Shown here: piece by piece, positions 11,101-23,245 of the stretch
Position numbering within the stretch: the first letter of the stretch is position 1
How the letters are laid out: each line of letters opens with the position of its first letter
NCBI GenBank assembly: GCA_029339195.1
Contig: JAPTJF010000291.1
Location: 1 to 64,000, forward strand
Direction: 5' to 3'
DNA length: 64,000 nt
DNA from: Micractinium sp. NFX-FRZ
Lineage: Eukaryota > Chlorophyta > Trebouxiophyceae > Chlorellales > Chlorellaceae
Position numbers and translations under genes: made by a program
Notes under the pieces: model-generated
Databases searched by the model: none
What the model was told of the DNA's origin: nothing
What the model saw: the letters and a program-made list of their open reading frames with translations, nothing else

Positions 11101-14100
11101 GCCGGCCTGCGCAATGCCAAAATGGAGCCACGTGCCGTACGGCCTGCGATTGCCATGGACACATGGTGCAGCACCAAATAAACTGTGTTTGCCCTGCCTG
11201 CTGCGCCTTGTTGTTATCTGCTGCAGGCATGCGGGTTGGGCTGGCGCCCATGGGCGGCACCCGCGGCTCTGCCGCCAACATGTGGTGTGTGGGCTGCAAT
11301 GTCTCGGCCTTCAACGAGTGGGCAGCCAAGGTGCTGGCTTTGGGTTACACAGTGGCCAGGTGAGGTGGGTGGGTGCCAGCCGGTGGGTTCTGGGCGAGAG
11401 CCGTACGGCAATTGGGTCAACAGAGCAGCAATTACAAAATCAAACCAGCCCAGATGGTGGGGGCGTTGCGGCAGCAGACCCTGCTAGCTGGCGGTGGCTC
11501 AGCAGTGCAATTTTATCTGCACACGCAGGCCGTCGTTCGAGCCCTCATTTGCTCACGCACCCCCACCCTGCACTCCCAAACAACCACACCTGATCAGCCC
11601 CTGACTGCCTCCCCACCCGTCCCACCGCCCATCCCCCCAGGGTGGATGAGTGCAAGCAGGGCAGCCGCGAGCCAGGGAGCACCCTGGTGAAGCGCAGCCT
11701 GCGCCAGGTCTACTCGCCGGGCACGCTGCTGGACGCTGGGATGATGGTGGGTGTGGGCGAGGTGCTGCACGTTTGGGGGATGCTGGTGTGAGGGATGGGT
11801 GGGGGAGGTGCCAGTAGTGGGGGTGTGGGATCAGAGCTCGCGTGGCAGCGGCCCATTTGTATTTGTAGGTGGCCTTGTGCCTGGCAGCGATTCAATGCCA
11901 TAGCTTCATGACAACACTTGGTTTGGTATTGCCTGCCGGCCTGCCTGCACCGCCTGCCTCCTTTGCCCATCACCGCCCTTGCTGGCCCACCTCACGCCCG
12001 CAGGACGCCTGCGGCGGCAGCCAGCCGCTGGTCACGATCTACGAGGGGGCGCACCTGCGCTTTGGAGCCTGCATCGTGGACGTGCAGAGCGCCACCGTCA
12101 GTTTCGCCTCCTGGCAGGTGCGCCCAGCCGCAGGACCTGGTGGAAGGGCATTCAGTGGGGGTCTTGCCAGGTGGAGAAAGTGCCTCCTCCACTTCCCGAT
12201 TGAGGGTGCTGCCCAGGCGAGGCGGTCACGTACGGCTGCTGGCTGCCGCTTATAAAGCATACAGATGCCGTTGATGAAGCAGCGAGATGCTCCTGCCTCC
12301 CGACTCGCCTGCATGTCTGCGTGCAGGAGGCGGACACGCAGCGGTCGATGCTTCAGGCGCTGCTGCTGCAGGCGGACCCGGCAGAGGTGCGCACCAGCCA
12401 GGGATGGGCAGGGACAGGGCTGGAGGGAGGCAGGCAGGCGGACGACCCGTCTTGTGGAGCACTCAGCAGCTGCTACTTGTCGCGTTTGTGTTGAGCGCCC
12501 GTCCTGCTCTTCGCGGCTCGGCGCCTTCAGGAAAGCAAATCTGTCTTGAGAGCTTTCAGCAAGGACGTGCCCACTCGAAGCTGTATTACTGCCTGCCCCA
12601 TCGCACCTGTATCCCCAGGTGGGCTTTGCCCGAGGCCAGCTGGAGCCGGAGACGCGCCGCCTGCTGCGAGCGCTGGGCCCAGTGGGCGGCTGCGGCGGGC
12701 GGGCGGTCACCCTCACCCCCATCCCGCACCTGCTGCCCTGCGACCCTGAGGACCCGGCAGCGGCAGAGGAGCTGGTGCAGCACACGGGTAAGCGTGTGGT
12801 GGAGTGGGAGGAGGTCTTAGGCTTGCTGATCAATGGCAGGGCAGTGCTGAGCGGTTTGTGGGCCTGAAGAAGCGGCGGCAGCGGAGGAGTTGTGTGCAAA
12901 ACGGGTGGGAGCGCAGCGTGCTTGTGCGTGTACCCAAGTGTCTGCGCTCTGTGAGTTGAGGTGGGGCAGGGTGCTCCGGCCCTGACGTGACTATTGCCCT
13001 GCATTGGTGGCGTGCGCAGCGCTCCTCAGGTGGTTTCGACGCACAGGGGCCATCATGTGGGTCAGCGCATAAGAGTGAGCGTGCTCCCCGTTCCCAACCC
13101 CTCGTCCCCCTCGTCCCCTCTCCACTCCTGTGCAGCCGACATGTTCCTCACCCACCACGGCAAGCCCGCCGCCTTCGCCGCTGCACGGCCCCAGCTGACC
13201 CCCCACGCGGCGGCTGCGCTGCAGCTGGCCATCCACCACCTGCTGGTGTGCCAGGCGGCACAGCACGTGCTGCCCCCCTGCAGCCTGGTGTGCATGGATG
13301 GACTGGTGGGCGGGGCGCGGACCTCTGGTGAGACCTTGGAAAGGGCGGGCAGTCTCTGGTGGTCAGGAGGTGCAGTGCATCTGCAAGCGCCTGCCAATGC
13401 CAGCTGCATGCACTAGCATGCCTGCACCTCTCCAGCCACTGCAACTCACTCCATGCCTCATGCCCCCCACCCCCTCTTCCGCCCCCAGGCTTCATGCTGC
13501 TGGACGCCTGCGCCATGCGCTCCCTGGAGCTGCTCTCCAACAGCGAGGGGGGGCAGCAGGGGAGCCTGCTGCACTTCCTCAACGGGGCGGCCACGCCGGC
13601 GGGCAGGCGCAAAGCGCGCCAGTTCGTGTGCAACCCTCTCTTCAGGTGGGCTGCCCTTGCCTAATGGTGGTTGTTGTTCGCGGGGCCTGAGAATTCAACT
13701 CCGGCACAGCTCTTGCGACTGCACACCAGTCACAAGGCTTTGTCACATCCGATCTGCCGAATGACTGCCTTCTCATGCCCTCCCATGCTGCCGCCCCCCC
13801 TCCTATTCTACTGTCCTGACAGGGTGGGTGACATTGAGGAGCGCCTGGCCGCAGTTGAGCTCTTCATGGCCCACCCTGAGGCATCTGATGCTTTCCAGGG
13901 AGGCCTGCACAGGGCGCCAGACTGCGAGCGCCTGCTGGCCAAGGCCGCCAATGTGCTGGCAGCAGTGGTGGACAAGGTGGCGAGGGCTGAGCAGGCTGAG
14001 GAGGATGAGGCAGGCGGTGCTGAGCTGGCCGCGCCGACGTCGCTGCAGCACGCACCGCAGCGCGGAGCGTGGGGCGGGCCGGGCTGGGGCGCATCTCAGG

Positions 14101-17100
14101 GCTGGGGCAGCAGCACGCCCTCTGGCAGCTTTGTCGGTGGTGCTGGTGGCAGCGTTCCCAGCAGCAGCACCGGCGGCGGGGGCAGCCTGTGGAGGACTCC
14201 AGCCTCCCAGCAGCAGCAGCGGCAGGCAGGCGCCCAGCAGGCAGCTGCCAGCCGCTGGGCCAGCCCAGGGTTCCGCCAGCCCGCAGCGGCACAGCAGCCA
14301 TCTGAGGCAGCTGGGCAGGTGGCCCAGCTGGCGGCGGTGCTCGACCTCTCTCAGGTGGGTGGGAGGCCGTTCTTGCATGCTCAGATAGCAGACAGTTGAT
14401 TTCTTGGCGCTCTTGGGCTGCCGGTGAGCAGTGGTGCCTGCTGGGCTCCCCACCCAGCCTTCCGACATCCGGCCCCCTTTGGGCTGCTTCCCATGCCGGT
14501 GCCACTCCTCGCTCATTCTCTGTGGCTCGGCATGGCATGACGTTGCATGACACGGCATGCCATTCCCCGCTGCAGGCCACCTTCCTGCCAGTGGTTCAGC
14601 TGTTCGAAGGGTGAGCGCTCACAGGCAATCAACTGTGCATGTTTCTACCTTGGGCGTAATGTCTGTCCGCCTGCCTGCACACCTGTCAGCAGGTGCCCGC
14701 TCCCCTTCGTCCCTACCTCACCTGTGCATTGTGCTCCAACCCGTGCAGGGTGGGCATGCTTCTGCAGTCTCTGCACGGCCTGCACTGCTCACTGGCAGAT
14801 GCCCGAGGCACGGGCACACCGCTGCCGCCGCCCCTGCAGCGGGCGGTGCTGCGTGGCGAGGCTGTGGCTGAGACGCTGCAGCTGCTGTCGCAGGTCAGCC
14901 CGGGGCTGAGGGTGTCAGCGTCAACCGTGTGAAGTGCTCAATACCTTGGCTGGAGACTTTGGGATCCTTGCCTCAGGCCAGAGAGTGCCAGCATCAATAG
15001 CACCGCCCCATGCAGCACGGACTAGGGTTCCCAGGCACACCATATATATTGCGTGCTCGCAAACTGCTGCGCTGCAGGTGTTTGATGCCTCCCGCTTCGA
15101 TGACGGCGCCGCTGACATCAGCCTGGAACCAGTGAGACTGCTTGGTGTGGCCAGCGGAGATGGGATGGCGTTGCACAGCGTTGCTCCTCTCTTTCACTCT
15201 GCCGACCCTGCTGTGCACCCCACCCCCCAGCTCCCGTCCTTCAGCCAGGTCCCGCCGGCACGCCCCGGTGCCCCCCCACCGCACGACGCCTGCTGATTCA
15301 CCCTCAAACCGCCTGTTTGCCCACCTGGTGCACCACCCGCCCTCTCCTGTCTGAAGGGCCTTTGTGCCGACTACGATGCGGCACGTGCCCGCCAGGCCCA
15401 GTTGGAGGGGGAGGCGAGCGGTGCGCTGGAGGGCATTCGGCAGGCGCTGGCGGAGCGGGGGCAGGCGGCGGCGGTGCTGAAGAAAGTGAAGCTTGTGGAC
15501 TTTAGGGGGGAGCAGCTGCTGGAGGTGAGGAGAGGGGGTGGTATGTCCTCACTAAAAAAGGGGGGACCGTTAGGGAAGGGTAGGTTTGGGTGAAGAACAT
15601 GAAGCTGGTGGATTTAAGCGGGGAGTTGCTGGTGGAGGTGAGGAGAGTGGGTGTTCTGTTGCAATCAAAGAAGGGGCGAGCGCTGCAAACGGTGGGTAAG
15701 TCAGGTAGGAGCTGCGGGATGAGGCTGGAGCATGAGCCCTTCCTTTTCATTGCCTTGATGCCATGCCCACGGTGCCACTCACAGCGAGTGACAAGGCGCT
15801 GTGGCCACACCTTTGCACAGGTTCCCACTGCGGTGCGGCGTGACTTGGAGGAGGTGGCGGGGCAGGCGCAGGTGGTGAAGGAGGCGCAGACCATTGCCAA
15901 GTACAGGCTGCCAACGCTGGCGGCCACTCTGCAGGTGCGCTACTGGCCTGCTTGATTGGCAGTGTCTGGCAGACATGCAGGGAAGGCTGGGCCTTGAGAA
16001 GTGGCAACGGAAGTGTGGCCTGGGAAGCTGGGTGGGAAGCTGGACCTTCGGGGAGCACCCCCCTGCAGGCTTTCCCTGGACGCCCTGCTGTGAGCGCTGC
16101 GCTGGGCTCTGCAGGCGGCCAAGGAAAAGCCAAGGCGTGCTTATGCCCCGTGACCATTCCTTCTTATTCGACTTCTTTCACTCGCAGGCTCTGGATGCTG
16201 CCCGGGATGAGGCCAAGCTGTGCGTGCTGCGCTTCCTGGCTGAGGCAAGCATGTGTGGGCTGTGCCACCGGCGCCGGCGTGTGCTGCGCTGTGCGCTTGG
16301 TGTGTGCTGTGCGGTGCGGTGCGGTGCTGTGATGTGCTGTGCTGTGCCTCTTGCGCTTCCTGGATATGGCAAGCGCGTGTGTTTGCATGCCATGTGTTCT
16401 GCCCTGTGCGACTGATGTGTGCTGTGCTATGCTGCTCCTGCTGTCCCTGCTGCGCCTCACCCACCTCCCCCACTCCACTCCCCTGTCCATTCGGCGTGCA
16501 GAGCGCGCAGCTGTTCCTGGACACCCATGACAGCTTCCGCCAGCTTCTCAACGCACTTTCCACCCTGGATGTGCTGGCGGGTTTTGCTGCCGCCACGCAC
16601 CCCTCGGCCGCACCCCCCGGCTGCACCCTCTGCCGCCCCACCTTTGCTGCTGCTGCGGCGACAGGGGCGGGGTCTGCGGCTGGCAGGGGGGCACTTGGAG
16701 GCGTGCCCCCACTCAAACTGGAGGTGAGAAACTGATGCCTGGCAGTTTGGGGCTGCCTGATCCGCATGGCTGACCTGCGGGCTTTCTTGTGAAGCGCCCA
16801 CACAAGCTGGAGGTGAGCAGCGCTGCTGCTACCAGGCGGGCTCGTTTGGGTGACTTGCACAAGACGAGCACGTGCATGCTCACTTGTCGGTGTGTGCTCG
16901 TGCCCGTTGGCCGGCAAGCACCTGCTACTACCCCTCCCCTCCTGGACACGCTCTGCCTCTCATACGGCCGTCCAACTCGCCCTGCCCATCCCCATTTGCC
17001 CGGCCGGCCTCCCGCAGGGGCTGTGGAACCCCGCCCTGCTGGCCAGCCGTGCGCAGCCAGCCGCCGGCGGCATCCAGCCAAACGACCTGCACCTGGGAGG

Positions 17101-19675
17101 CACCAGCCGGGGGCTGCTGCTGCTGACAGGCGCCAACACGGGCGGCAAATCCACGCTGCTGAGGGCGACCTGCCTGGCAGCGGTGATGGCGCAGGTGGGT
17201 GGGCAGGGAGATGGGCAGGCACCGTGCACCACACCAAGGGAGGCAAGCACTGCGGCACCCCGCATGGTGGTCGAGGGCCACACTGCATGCACCGTGGTTT
17301 GCATAATCGCTCGTCATCCCGTTGCTCTTGGAGCCTGTCTTGGGAGATTGCCTGAAGGTGTCGCAACTCTTGAGCACCCACACCCTGTGTGCCCCACCTC
17401 CCATTTCAACAGATTGGCTGCTACGTGCCCTGCTCCTCCGCTGAGCTGGCGCCGGTGGACCGACTCTTCACGCGCGTAGGTGAGCAGCAAAGCAGCAAGG
17501 GGGGCCCCAGGCTGAGTTGGGCTAGCGGGGAGGTGTGCTAGTGGGGAGGTGCGCAAGGAGGAGGCTGTTAGCCTAAGAGGCGGCAGCTCCAGTGCTTCCC
17601 GCTCATGTACAAAGCATTACCTTTTCATGCTCTCTCCACTTGCATGTTGATTCCTCTGCAGGTGCTCAGGACCGCATCTTTAAGGGTGAGTGGGATGCGG
17701 GTTCAGCATCCAATGGGAGCAGCCTGAAGGGCATCAGCCACCGACAGGCGCACAAGGGCGCGCCCAGTGGCAGGGCAGGGGCTGGCCTGCGCGCCATGCG
17801 TCACATATGCCCGCAATGGTGCCCCCGCCTTACTCCGCCTGTGTACCGCTACAGCCCCGCCCCCGCCCTGCCCCCTGCTGCCGCCCTCCCAAACCCCCCT
17901 CCAGGCGAGAGCACGTTTGCTGTGGAGATGCTGGAGACCTCCTCCCTGCTGAGGCACTCCACACCTGCGTCCCTGGTGGTGCGTGGGCACCTGGGGCGGC
18001 GGGACTCGGTGGGCTGGTCATGCCTGGGTGGCGCAGCTGGCTGGGCAGAGGGTCTGCCAATGGTTGGTAGAGCTGTTGCAGAGTCCAGCCCCGGTGTGCG
18101 GCGCGCCCTTTGCGCTTGCTGGCTGTTACCTGCTCCTGAGGGCGTTCCCATCTGCCGCTCCCTCCTCGCCTTCATCGCCCTGCCCACCAGATCTTGCCTG
18201 ACGCCCGATTACGTCTTACCTGCCCCAACTTGCTTTTGTCTATTAAAACCTTGCAGGTGTTGGACGAGCTGGGACACCGCACCGTCCCCAACCTTCCTTA
18301 CCCTCCCCATGCCCCACGTGCGCCTGTGCTGTCTTTTATCTGTATTTCACAAGGCTGCTTTCTTCTCTCACTTCCACCTGCTCTCATCTCACGCAGTTGC
18401 TGGACGAGCTGTGGAGTGCACCCTCCCCATCCACAGCCCTTTCCTCCTGCATGTCCGCCTGTGCCGTCTTCTCCGGTCCGCCTGCTTTTTCACCGGCTCT
18501 TTCCTCCGATCTCATCTCACGTAGGTGCTGGACGAGTTGGGGCGCGGCACCGCCACACACGACGGGCACGCCATCGCCTACGGGGTGGCCCTCTGGCTGG
18601 CCCAGCAGAAGCGCTGCAGGTCGGGAGGGAGGGGAGGAGCTGGGCAGGGCGGGCAACGCGGGGAGGGGTATGTAGTAGATGGCAGGAGCGGGCCTTTCGG
18701 CCGGCAGGGTGACTGACCATGGCGGCGTGCGTGACATCAGAGGGCAGCAGATTACAAACGGAGGAGGACGGCAAAGGGCGGGGCGGCGCATACCGTGCAC
18801 TCAGAGCCAGTGCAGGGATGCACTTGCACAGCAGGGTGATGGCCACGGCCCTGCGCTGCTGAGAAGCCTTGCCATCCCACCCCTGCCTCCCCTGCTGCTG
18901 CCCCCGCTGCCCCCTGTGCCACCGCGCAGGTCGCTGTTTGCCACTCACTACCACGGGCTGTGCAGCGACCCGCAGCTGTCGGCGCTGGTGCAGGTGGCTC
19001 ACATGCAGTCGGGCACGCACCCGTCCCGGGGCCTGCTGCCTTGCTACAAGCTGGCGCCAGGTGGGCGCTGCTTGGAGTGCTTGGGGTGGAAGGGAGATGA
19101 GTAGACACCAGGGCACCCACAGGCTGCCCCTAATGGCACGCTCCTGTTGGTGCCGGCTTCGCATCCCCCCCGTTCACCTGCGTCCGAATTCGCGTTGCCT
19201 TGTCGTCTGAATTGACGCTGCTCATTGTCACTCCCCATTCTTTCCCTGCCTGGCCGCAGGCCCCGCCCCCCATGGCAGCTGCGGCATACAGGTGGCCGCA
19301 GCATGCAGCATGCCGGGCGGCGTGGTGGCCCGTGCAGCACAGATTGCCCGCCTGGCAGAAGACAGCAGCCTGCAGCGCGACACTGGCGGCGTCGGCGGCA
19401 GCCCAGGCAGGCAGCCCCTGGCAGCGCTGAACGGCCAGGAGCCCGGCTCCCCGCAGCTGCCTGCTGCCAAGCGGCAGCGTCGGGCAGAGGGGGCGCAGCA
19501 GCAGGGGGAGCAGCAGGAACCCCAGGATTCTCGCCTGGCAGCGGAGCAGCAAGAGGCGCTGGCGGCTGTGCAGGCAGCGGTGCAGGCAGTGCTTGCTGGG
19601 GTGCCGGGTGCAGTGGGACAGCTGGTTCGCCTGCAGGGTGCTGTGGTGGAGGCGCTTGCCTGTGGGCAGATCTGA
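8128..19675 (+). CDS. MSH6: MutS homologue MSH6 (MSH6/MSH7 type), DNA mismatch repair
   Basis: 27 exons: 8128-8133, 8244-10201, 10308-10436, 10594-10649, 10980-11018, 11227-11359, 11641-11746, 12004-12117, 12327-12386, 12619-12787, 13136-13327, 13489-13645, 13823-14354, 14576-14610, 14749-14893, 15078-15131, 15357-15524, 15821-15934, 16188-16244, 16502-16723, 17018-17194, 17413-17479, 17662-17685, 17905-17978, 18525-18619, 18930-19060, 19260-19675 (5,430 nt, 1,809 aa). Exon 1 codes only Met-Gln; the long frame of exon 2 has no ATG of its own at its start. Residues 3-655 are a Gln/Pro/Ser-rich disordered arm, with [20 protein letters not shown] near residue 49. [13 protein letters not shown] and [10 protein letters not shown] are the MSH6-specific lead-in. 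The mismatch-contact loop reads GNFMHL instead of GKFYEL. Walker A is [10 protein letters not shown]; Walker B and signature are GESTFAVEM and [15 protein letters not shown], then FATHYH. MSH6 pairs with MSH2. A low-complexity insert of about 100 residues interrupts the lever region (exon 13). Intron 19 is GC-AG. Confidence 0.93.
10688..10764 (+). repeat. Echo of MSH6 exon 4 with its donor
   Basis: Parts of exon 4 (10594-10655) recur in the following intron. GGTTCTGG, then TTGGCGCACTGC, then GGAGGGTGAGTGG are in the same order and similar spacing as in the exon, so the donor is duplicated too. Confidence 0.75.
15590..15655 (+). repeat. Echo of MSH6 exon 17 donor edge
   Basis: The end of exon 17 (15479-15535, coding [15 protein letters not shown] and the GTGAGGAGAG donor) recurs here as [15 protein letters not shown] with the same GTGAGGAGAG. 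The two copies are about 110 bp apart and both keep an open frame up to the donor. Confidence 0.85.
16342..16380 (+). repeat. Echo of MSH6 exon 19 GC-donor edge
   Basis: TTGCGCTTCCTGGATATGGC with AAGC resembles the genuine exon 19 end (16225-16250), where CGCTTCCTGGCTGAG is followed by GCAAGC. The non-canonical GC donor context is copied as well. It lies in a CTGTG-rich low-complexity stretch (16300-16350). Confidence 0.65.
16795..16820 (+). repeat. Echo of MSH6 exon 20 donor edge
   Basis: CCCACACAAGCTGGAGGTGAG mirrors the genuine CCCACTCAAACTGGAGGTGAG border at 16707-16728, about 90 bp upstream. Confidence 0.7.
18251..18539 (+). repeat. Three tandem units carrying the MSH6 Walker B acceptor
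   Basis: Three units of about 130-140 bp each hold a pyrimidine-rich tract, an acceptor and the codons of VLDEL/LLDEL. The acceptors end at 18256, 18396 and 18524. Only the third is followed by the full RGTATHDG signature, so it is the functional exon 25. The first two read on into non-homologous sequence (LGHRTVP and LWSAPSP). The two upstream acceptors are CAG; the genuine one is TAG. Confidence 0.85.
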
Positions 19676-20435
19676 GGACCCACCTGGCAGCCGGCGGCGC
19701 TCTTGCTGACTCTCAAGGGCTTGTTCTCCACGCTGCTCATGTTCCCTGCATAGTCACTGGCGCACTTGATTACAACTCCCCATTTCTGGTTCTTATCCCT
19801 GCAAGATGAAGTAGCACTATGCGTCGTGCTATTCTGTGTGGCTGTCGCCGCCTGCTGCTGAAAGGCGTCGGGGCATGATTAACATGTAATATTACATCAA
19901 CTACCACAATAATGATCTCATCTAGTCAGCCTACTTGGCAAGAACAGTAACTAATTGAGATTACAAATTTATATGAATAGGACAGGCGCACATGAGTGGG
20001 CAGGGGTGCAGACGCTTGATCGCATTGGCGACGGGGACCAAAGCAGAGGCAGGGGCAGAACAGAGCAGAGGCGGGTTCAAAATTTGTGCATCGCACAGTA
20101 GTGCTGGTGCATTCCAGGGGAGAGAGAAAGGGAGGCAGAAATGAATCATTCGTTCAGAAGCGGCTTGGCTAGTGTTCTAGGCCGTTGTGGGTCGTTGAAG
20201 TGTCACAATCAATGCGACGCAGCTCCCACATGGGTGCTTGTGGGGTGTCGACGTTGAGGGGCTATCCACATCCTTAGAAGCTAATGAAGCCTGGAGTCGT
20301 GGTCAAGAGTGTTAATATGTCGTAGCGTTGGCTTTCAGTGGCCGATCCTCAGATCTCGACGGGCGGTTCCCTGAGGCCTGAGCAGGGCCCTAAATGATGA
20401 GCAGGACACGGTCAGCGTGGCTCCCAGTTCTCAGT
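19676..20435. other. Convergent intergenic region with poly(A) signals
   Basis: This is an AT-richer stretch. TGTAA at 19885-19889, 210 bp past the MSH6 stop, is its likely poly(A) signal. TTACA at 19892-19896 and 19961-19965 (TGTAA on the minus strand) would serve the converging gene. Bases 20356-20418 resemble the terminal coding end of that minus-strand gene (20436-20482), including codons for DRVL, so they look like another partial copy. No further gene is seen. Confidence 0.6.
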
Positions 20436-21759
20436 TCACAGGCGGTTGAGGCCTGAAGTGATGAACAGGACGCGGTCGAAGCGGCCGTGGCGCTGCAGCA
20501 GCGAGTGCGACAGCTCCATGGCATGTGCACAGCCGGTGCCGCAGGAGACGTAGGCGGCGGTGGGCAGCTTGCGGAACTGTGTGCAAGAGGGCGCAGGCGG
20601 TAGACATGGCGTGTGGGGACTTGGGCGGGCAGGTGGCAGGGCAGGGCAGCATCCTGCCAGAGGTAGCTGCCAGAGGGCAGCACCTCCCGACAGCCTGCCC
20701 GCTCTGCTTGCTGCCGTTGCGGGTGCCTCTCCATTGGGGGCCTTTGCAGCCCTCCCCTCCCTTAGCAGACCCACCAGGGGCCTCAGCAGCCCTCTCTTAG
20801 CACCCTCTCCAGGCGCCTCAGCAGCGCTCCGTTAGCAGACCCCCTATGGGCCTCAGCAGCCCTCCCTTTAGCACCCTCTGCGGCAGGGCTCACCAGGGAG
20901 CACGCCGCGTCGGTGTTCTGCTGCGCAATGGCCAGCCGTTTCTGGGAGCAGCTCACCCGGGGGTCCTCGCTGCAGGGGAAGGGGCAGCAGGGGCAGGGGC
21001 GGCAGGGGCAGGAGAGGGCTTCACGGCAGGGGCAGCAGGACAGGGGCAGCAGGGGTCTTCACAGCAGGGGCAGCAGGGGCTTCACGGCAGGGGCAGCAGG
21101 AACAGGGGCAGCAGAGGAAGCAGGGTCTTCACGGTAGGGGGGGCAGGGGCAGCAGGGGCAGAAGGGCAGGGGCTTCACAGCAGGGGCTTCACGGCAGGGG
21201 AGGGGCTTCACAGAAGGGGCTTCACGGCAGGGGCAGCAGGGCAGGGGCAGCAGGGGCAGGGGCAGAAGGTGAGCACCGTGCAGGCTGATCAAGCCAAGCA
21301 GCTCGGCTCCGCCGTCAACTGGTGCCGCCTGTCAATACATCCGCGCTCTCACACCTCTCGATACGCGCTCATCGCCGGCGGCAGCACCGACCGACATGGG
21401 GCAGCGCACCCGCCTCAGGCTGCCAGAAGCAGGCTGCCAAAAGCAGGCTGCCAGAAGCAGGCGCCGCCAACGAGCTGACAGTGGCACCACGCGGGTGCCA
21501 CTTGAGTGCCACGCCACCCGACAGCCCGCACAGCATGCACAGCATGCAGCGCCCACCGTCCGCCAACCCCTACCAGCTGCACTCCCTGAGCTGCCAGCTG
21601 CGCTGCAGTTAGCTGCAGCAAACAGAAGCGGGATACACAATCCATAAAATAAGCAGGGGCAGCACTCACTGGGCAACAACCACCAGCTGCACTCCTTGAG
21701 CTGCCAGCTGCTCTTCCAGCAGCCGCACCAGGCCGGCGTGCAGCTCCAGCAGAGGGTAG
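20436..21759 (-). CDS. Unrecognised protein, three 3' exons
   Basis: Minus-strand exons 21670-21759, 20894-20969 and 20436-20576 join in phase and end at TGA 20436-20438. The encoded end reads YPLLELHAGLVRLLEEQL, LVVVAHEDPRVSCSQKRLA, FRKLPTAAYVSCGTGCAHAM and FDRVLFITSG. It looks like an alpha/beta domain, with alternating helices and hydrophobic strands, but I do not recognise the family. The start is unresolved. A candidate first exon begins with ATG at 22163 (MQTGPRRALGGPDEEHDG, followed by a GTGCGT donor), but I could not connect it in frame. The intron between the first two exons carries a minisatellite, and an echo of the first exon lies at 21556-21625. Confidence 0.5.
20975..21265. repeat. 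Intronic minisatellite, GGGGCAGCA / GGGGCTTCACGGCA
   Basis: Roughly twenty short units built from GGGGCAGCAG, AGGGGCGGCA and GGGGCTTCACAGCA follow each other without unique spacers. They lie in an intron of the unrecognised minus-strand gene. This is simple tandem repetition, not a CRISPR array: there are no unique spacers and units vary in length. Confidence 0.85.
21556..21625 (-). repeat. Echo of exon edge in the unrecognised gene
   Basis: On the minus strand this stretch reads AQLAAQGVQLVGVG, against EQLAAQGVQLVVVA in the genuine exon at 21670-21759. It starts just downstream of that exon's donor, inside the following intron. Confidence 0.75.
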
Positions 21760-22163
21760 CTGCAGGCAGGGCGGCAGGGAACGATGTGTGTGCAGGTGGG
21801 GCCAGGGGGCAGGGTGCGCGCTGGTTGGGGTAAGGGGATGGTGTGTGCGCATGTGAAGGCAGGGGCGGCGAGTGTGCAGGCAGGGCGGCAGGAAGTGGTG
21901 GGTGTGCCGGCAGCAGTAGGGATGGTGTGTGCACAACACTTGTGTGCGCAGGCGGGGGCTCAGGAGGAGGGAGGGCGTCTGGCAGAGGGCAGGGCAGAGG
22001 GGTCCTTCCATCTTCTCGGCGGATGAGGCGCCGTCCACCCTCAGGGAACGGCTGGCGTCAGTGCTGCAGCGATATCTGGGGTCCTATCAGAGAGCAAGCG
22101 CAACGCACCCGTCGTGCTCCTCGTCAGGCCCGCCCAGCGCTCGGCGCGGGCCGGTCTGCATAA

Positions 22164-23245
22164 TTGTGCCGGTCTCAACTACAGCAGCAACGCCCATGAA
22201 AGTGGCGCTGCCTCCTCTGTAATCCCTGCAGGAGTGTTTGGGTGGGCCGATACACTGAGAAGCTTGCCAATGCGAGGTGGAGCAGCGGCTACAGCAGCCG
22301 GCCAGGCAGGCCAGCGGCGACGGCGGCGGTCCCGGCAGATCTCAGGGTGCCAGGCAGCGGCCGGCAGACGGTGGCTACGACTCCTTGTTTCGGCTCGCAC
22401 CTCGTCCACAAACCATCCCCGCTGTGCGTCCAGCCGCGGCCTGCTTGCGGCAAGCGCCCTCCCTGAGCGGGCGGGGGTGCACACTGGCCCCAAAGGGCAC
22501 GTGACGGGCACGCCTAGCCTGCTCTCCACTGCTATCTGGCACATGTTAGGGCACGTTCAATATGTTGCAGGGGTCGCGCAACCCCAGCAGTGGAGGCACT
22601 TTCGCACACGTGAGTCACGTCGACGAAGCAGGCGAAGCAGGCCCTGGATGACATCCTGCCTACCCCGTGCCTGTTAAACTCTGTAACCCCGAACGTGCCT
22701 GATGAAGACGTCAGATTGTTGCATAGGCAAGCCGGTGTGAGGCCCCAGCAGCGGCAGGGCGGCGTACCAGCGGCGCACCCACAGGCACCCCACAGGCCTG
22801 GCACCCCACAGGCATGCTGCAGGCATGCCACCCCGCAGGCTGCCCGCAGGCAATCTGAGTGGGGGCAACTTTGCCCCCCAACGTAAGTCCTGCAGGCCCC
22901 TTGGGCGGTTCTGGTAGTTTTATCATTGCATGTGCACGACCGACACCGCCACCATCACCTCCTGCTGCCAGGCTGGATCCGGATCCCTCCACCTGCCAGG
23001 GCGAAAGAGCGCTTCTCAAATCCCCAAGGTGACCCCTGCCCCTGCCGCCAAAGTAGTCAGGGCGTTTCGATTGAAGTAACTTTACAAGCTTGGAAAGGAA
23101 TATAAATACGCAGTGCACATGCTGAAGGAAAAGTTACAGCGTACGTCGGAGCTGCGCGCCCCAGGTGCGCACCCCTGCTGAGCGCGAGCGCCTTGCTTTG
23201 GCGGCCGACTGCGGAAGCTGTTTTTTGAATTAAGCAGATGCTGGT
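22164..23245. other. Intergenic or unassigned stretch
   Basis: This 1.1 kb separates the unrecognised gene from the GT77 gene. Bases 22760-22850 contain imperfect CAGGCATGC/CACCCCACAGGC repeats. TTACA motifs near 23083 and 23123 are candidate minus-strand TGTAA signals for the GT77 transcript. No exon with both borders and a recognisable product is seen. Part of it may be 5' sequence of the unrecognised gene. Confidence 0.5.

Noticed and set aside
20890..21300. CRISPR-like array
   Set aside because: Units are continuous and variable, with no unique spacers, in a eukaryotic intron.
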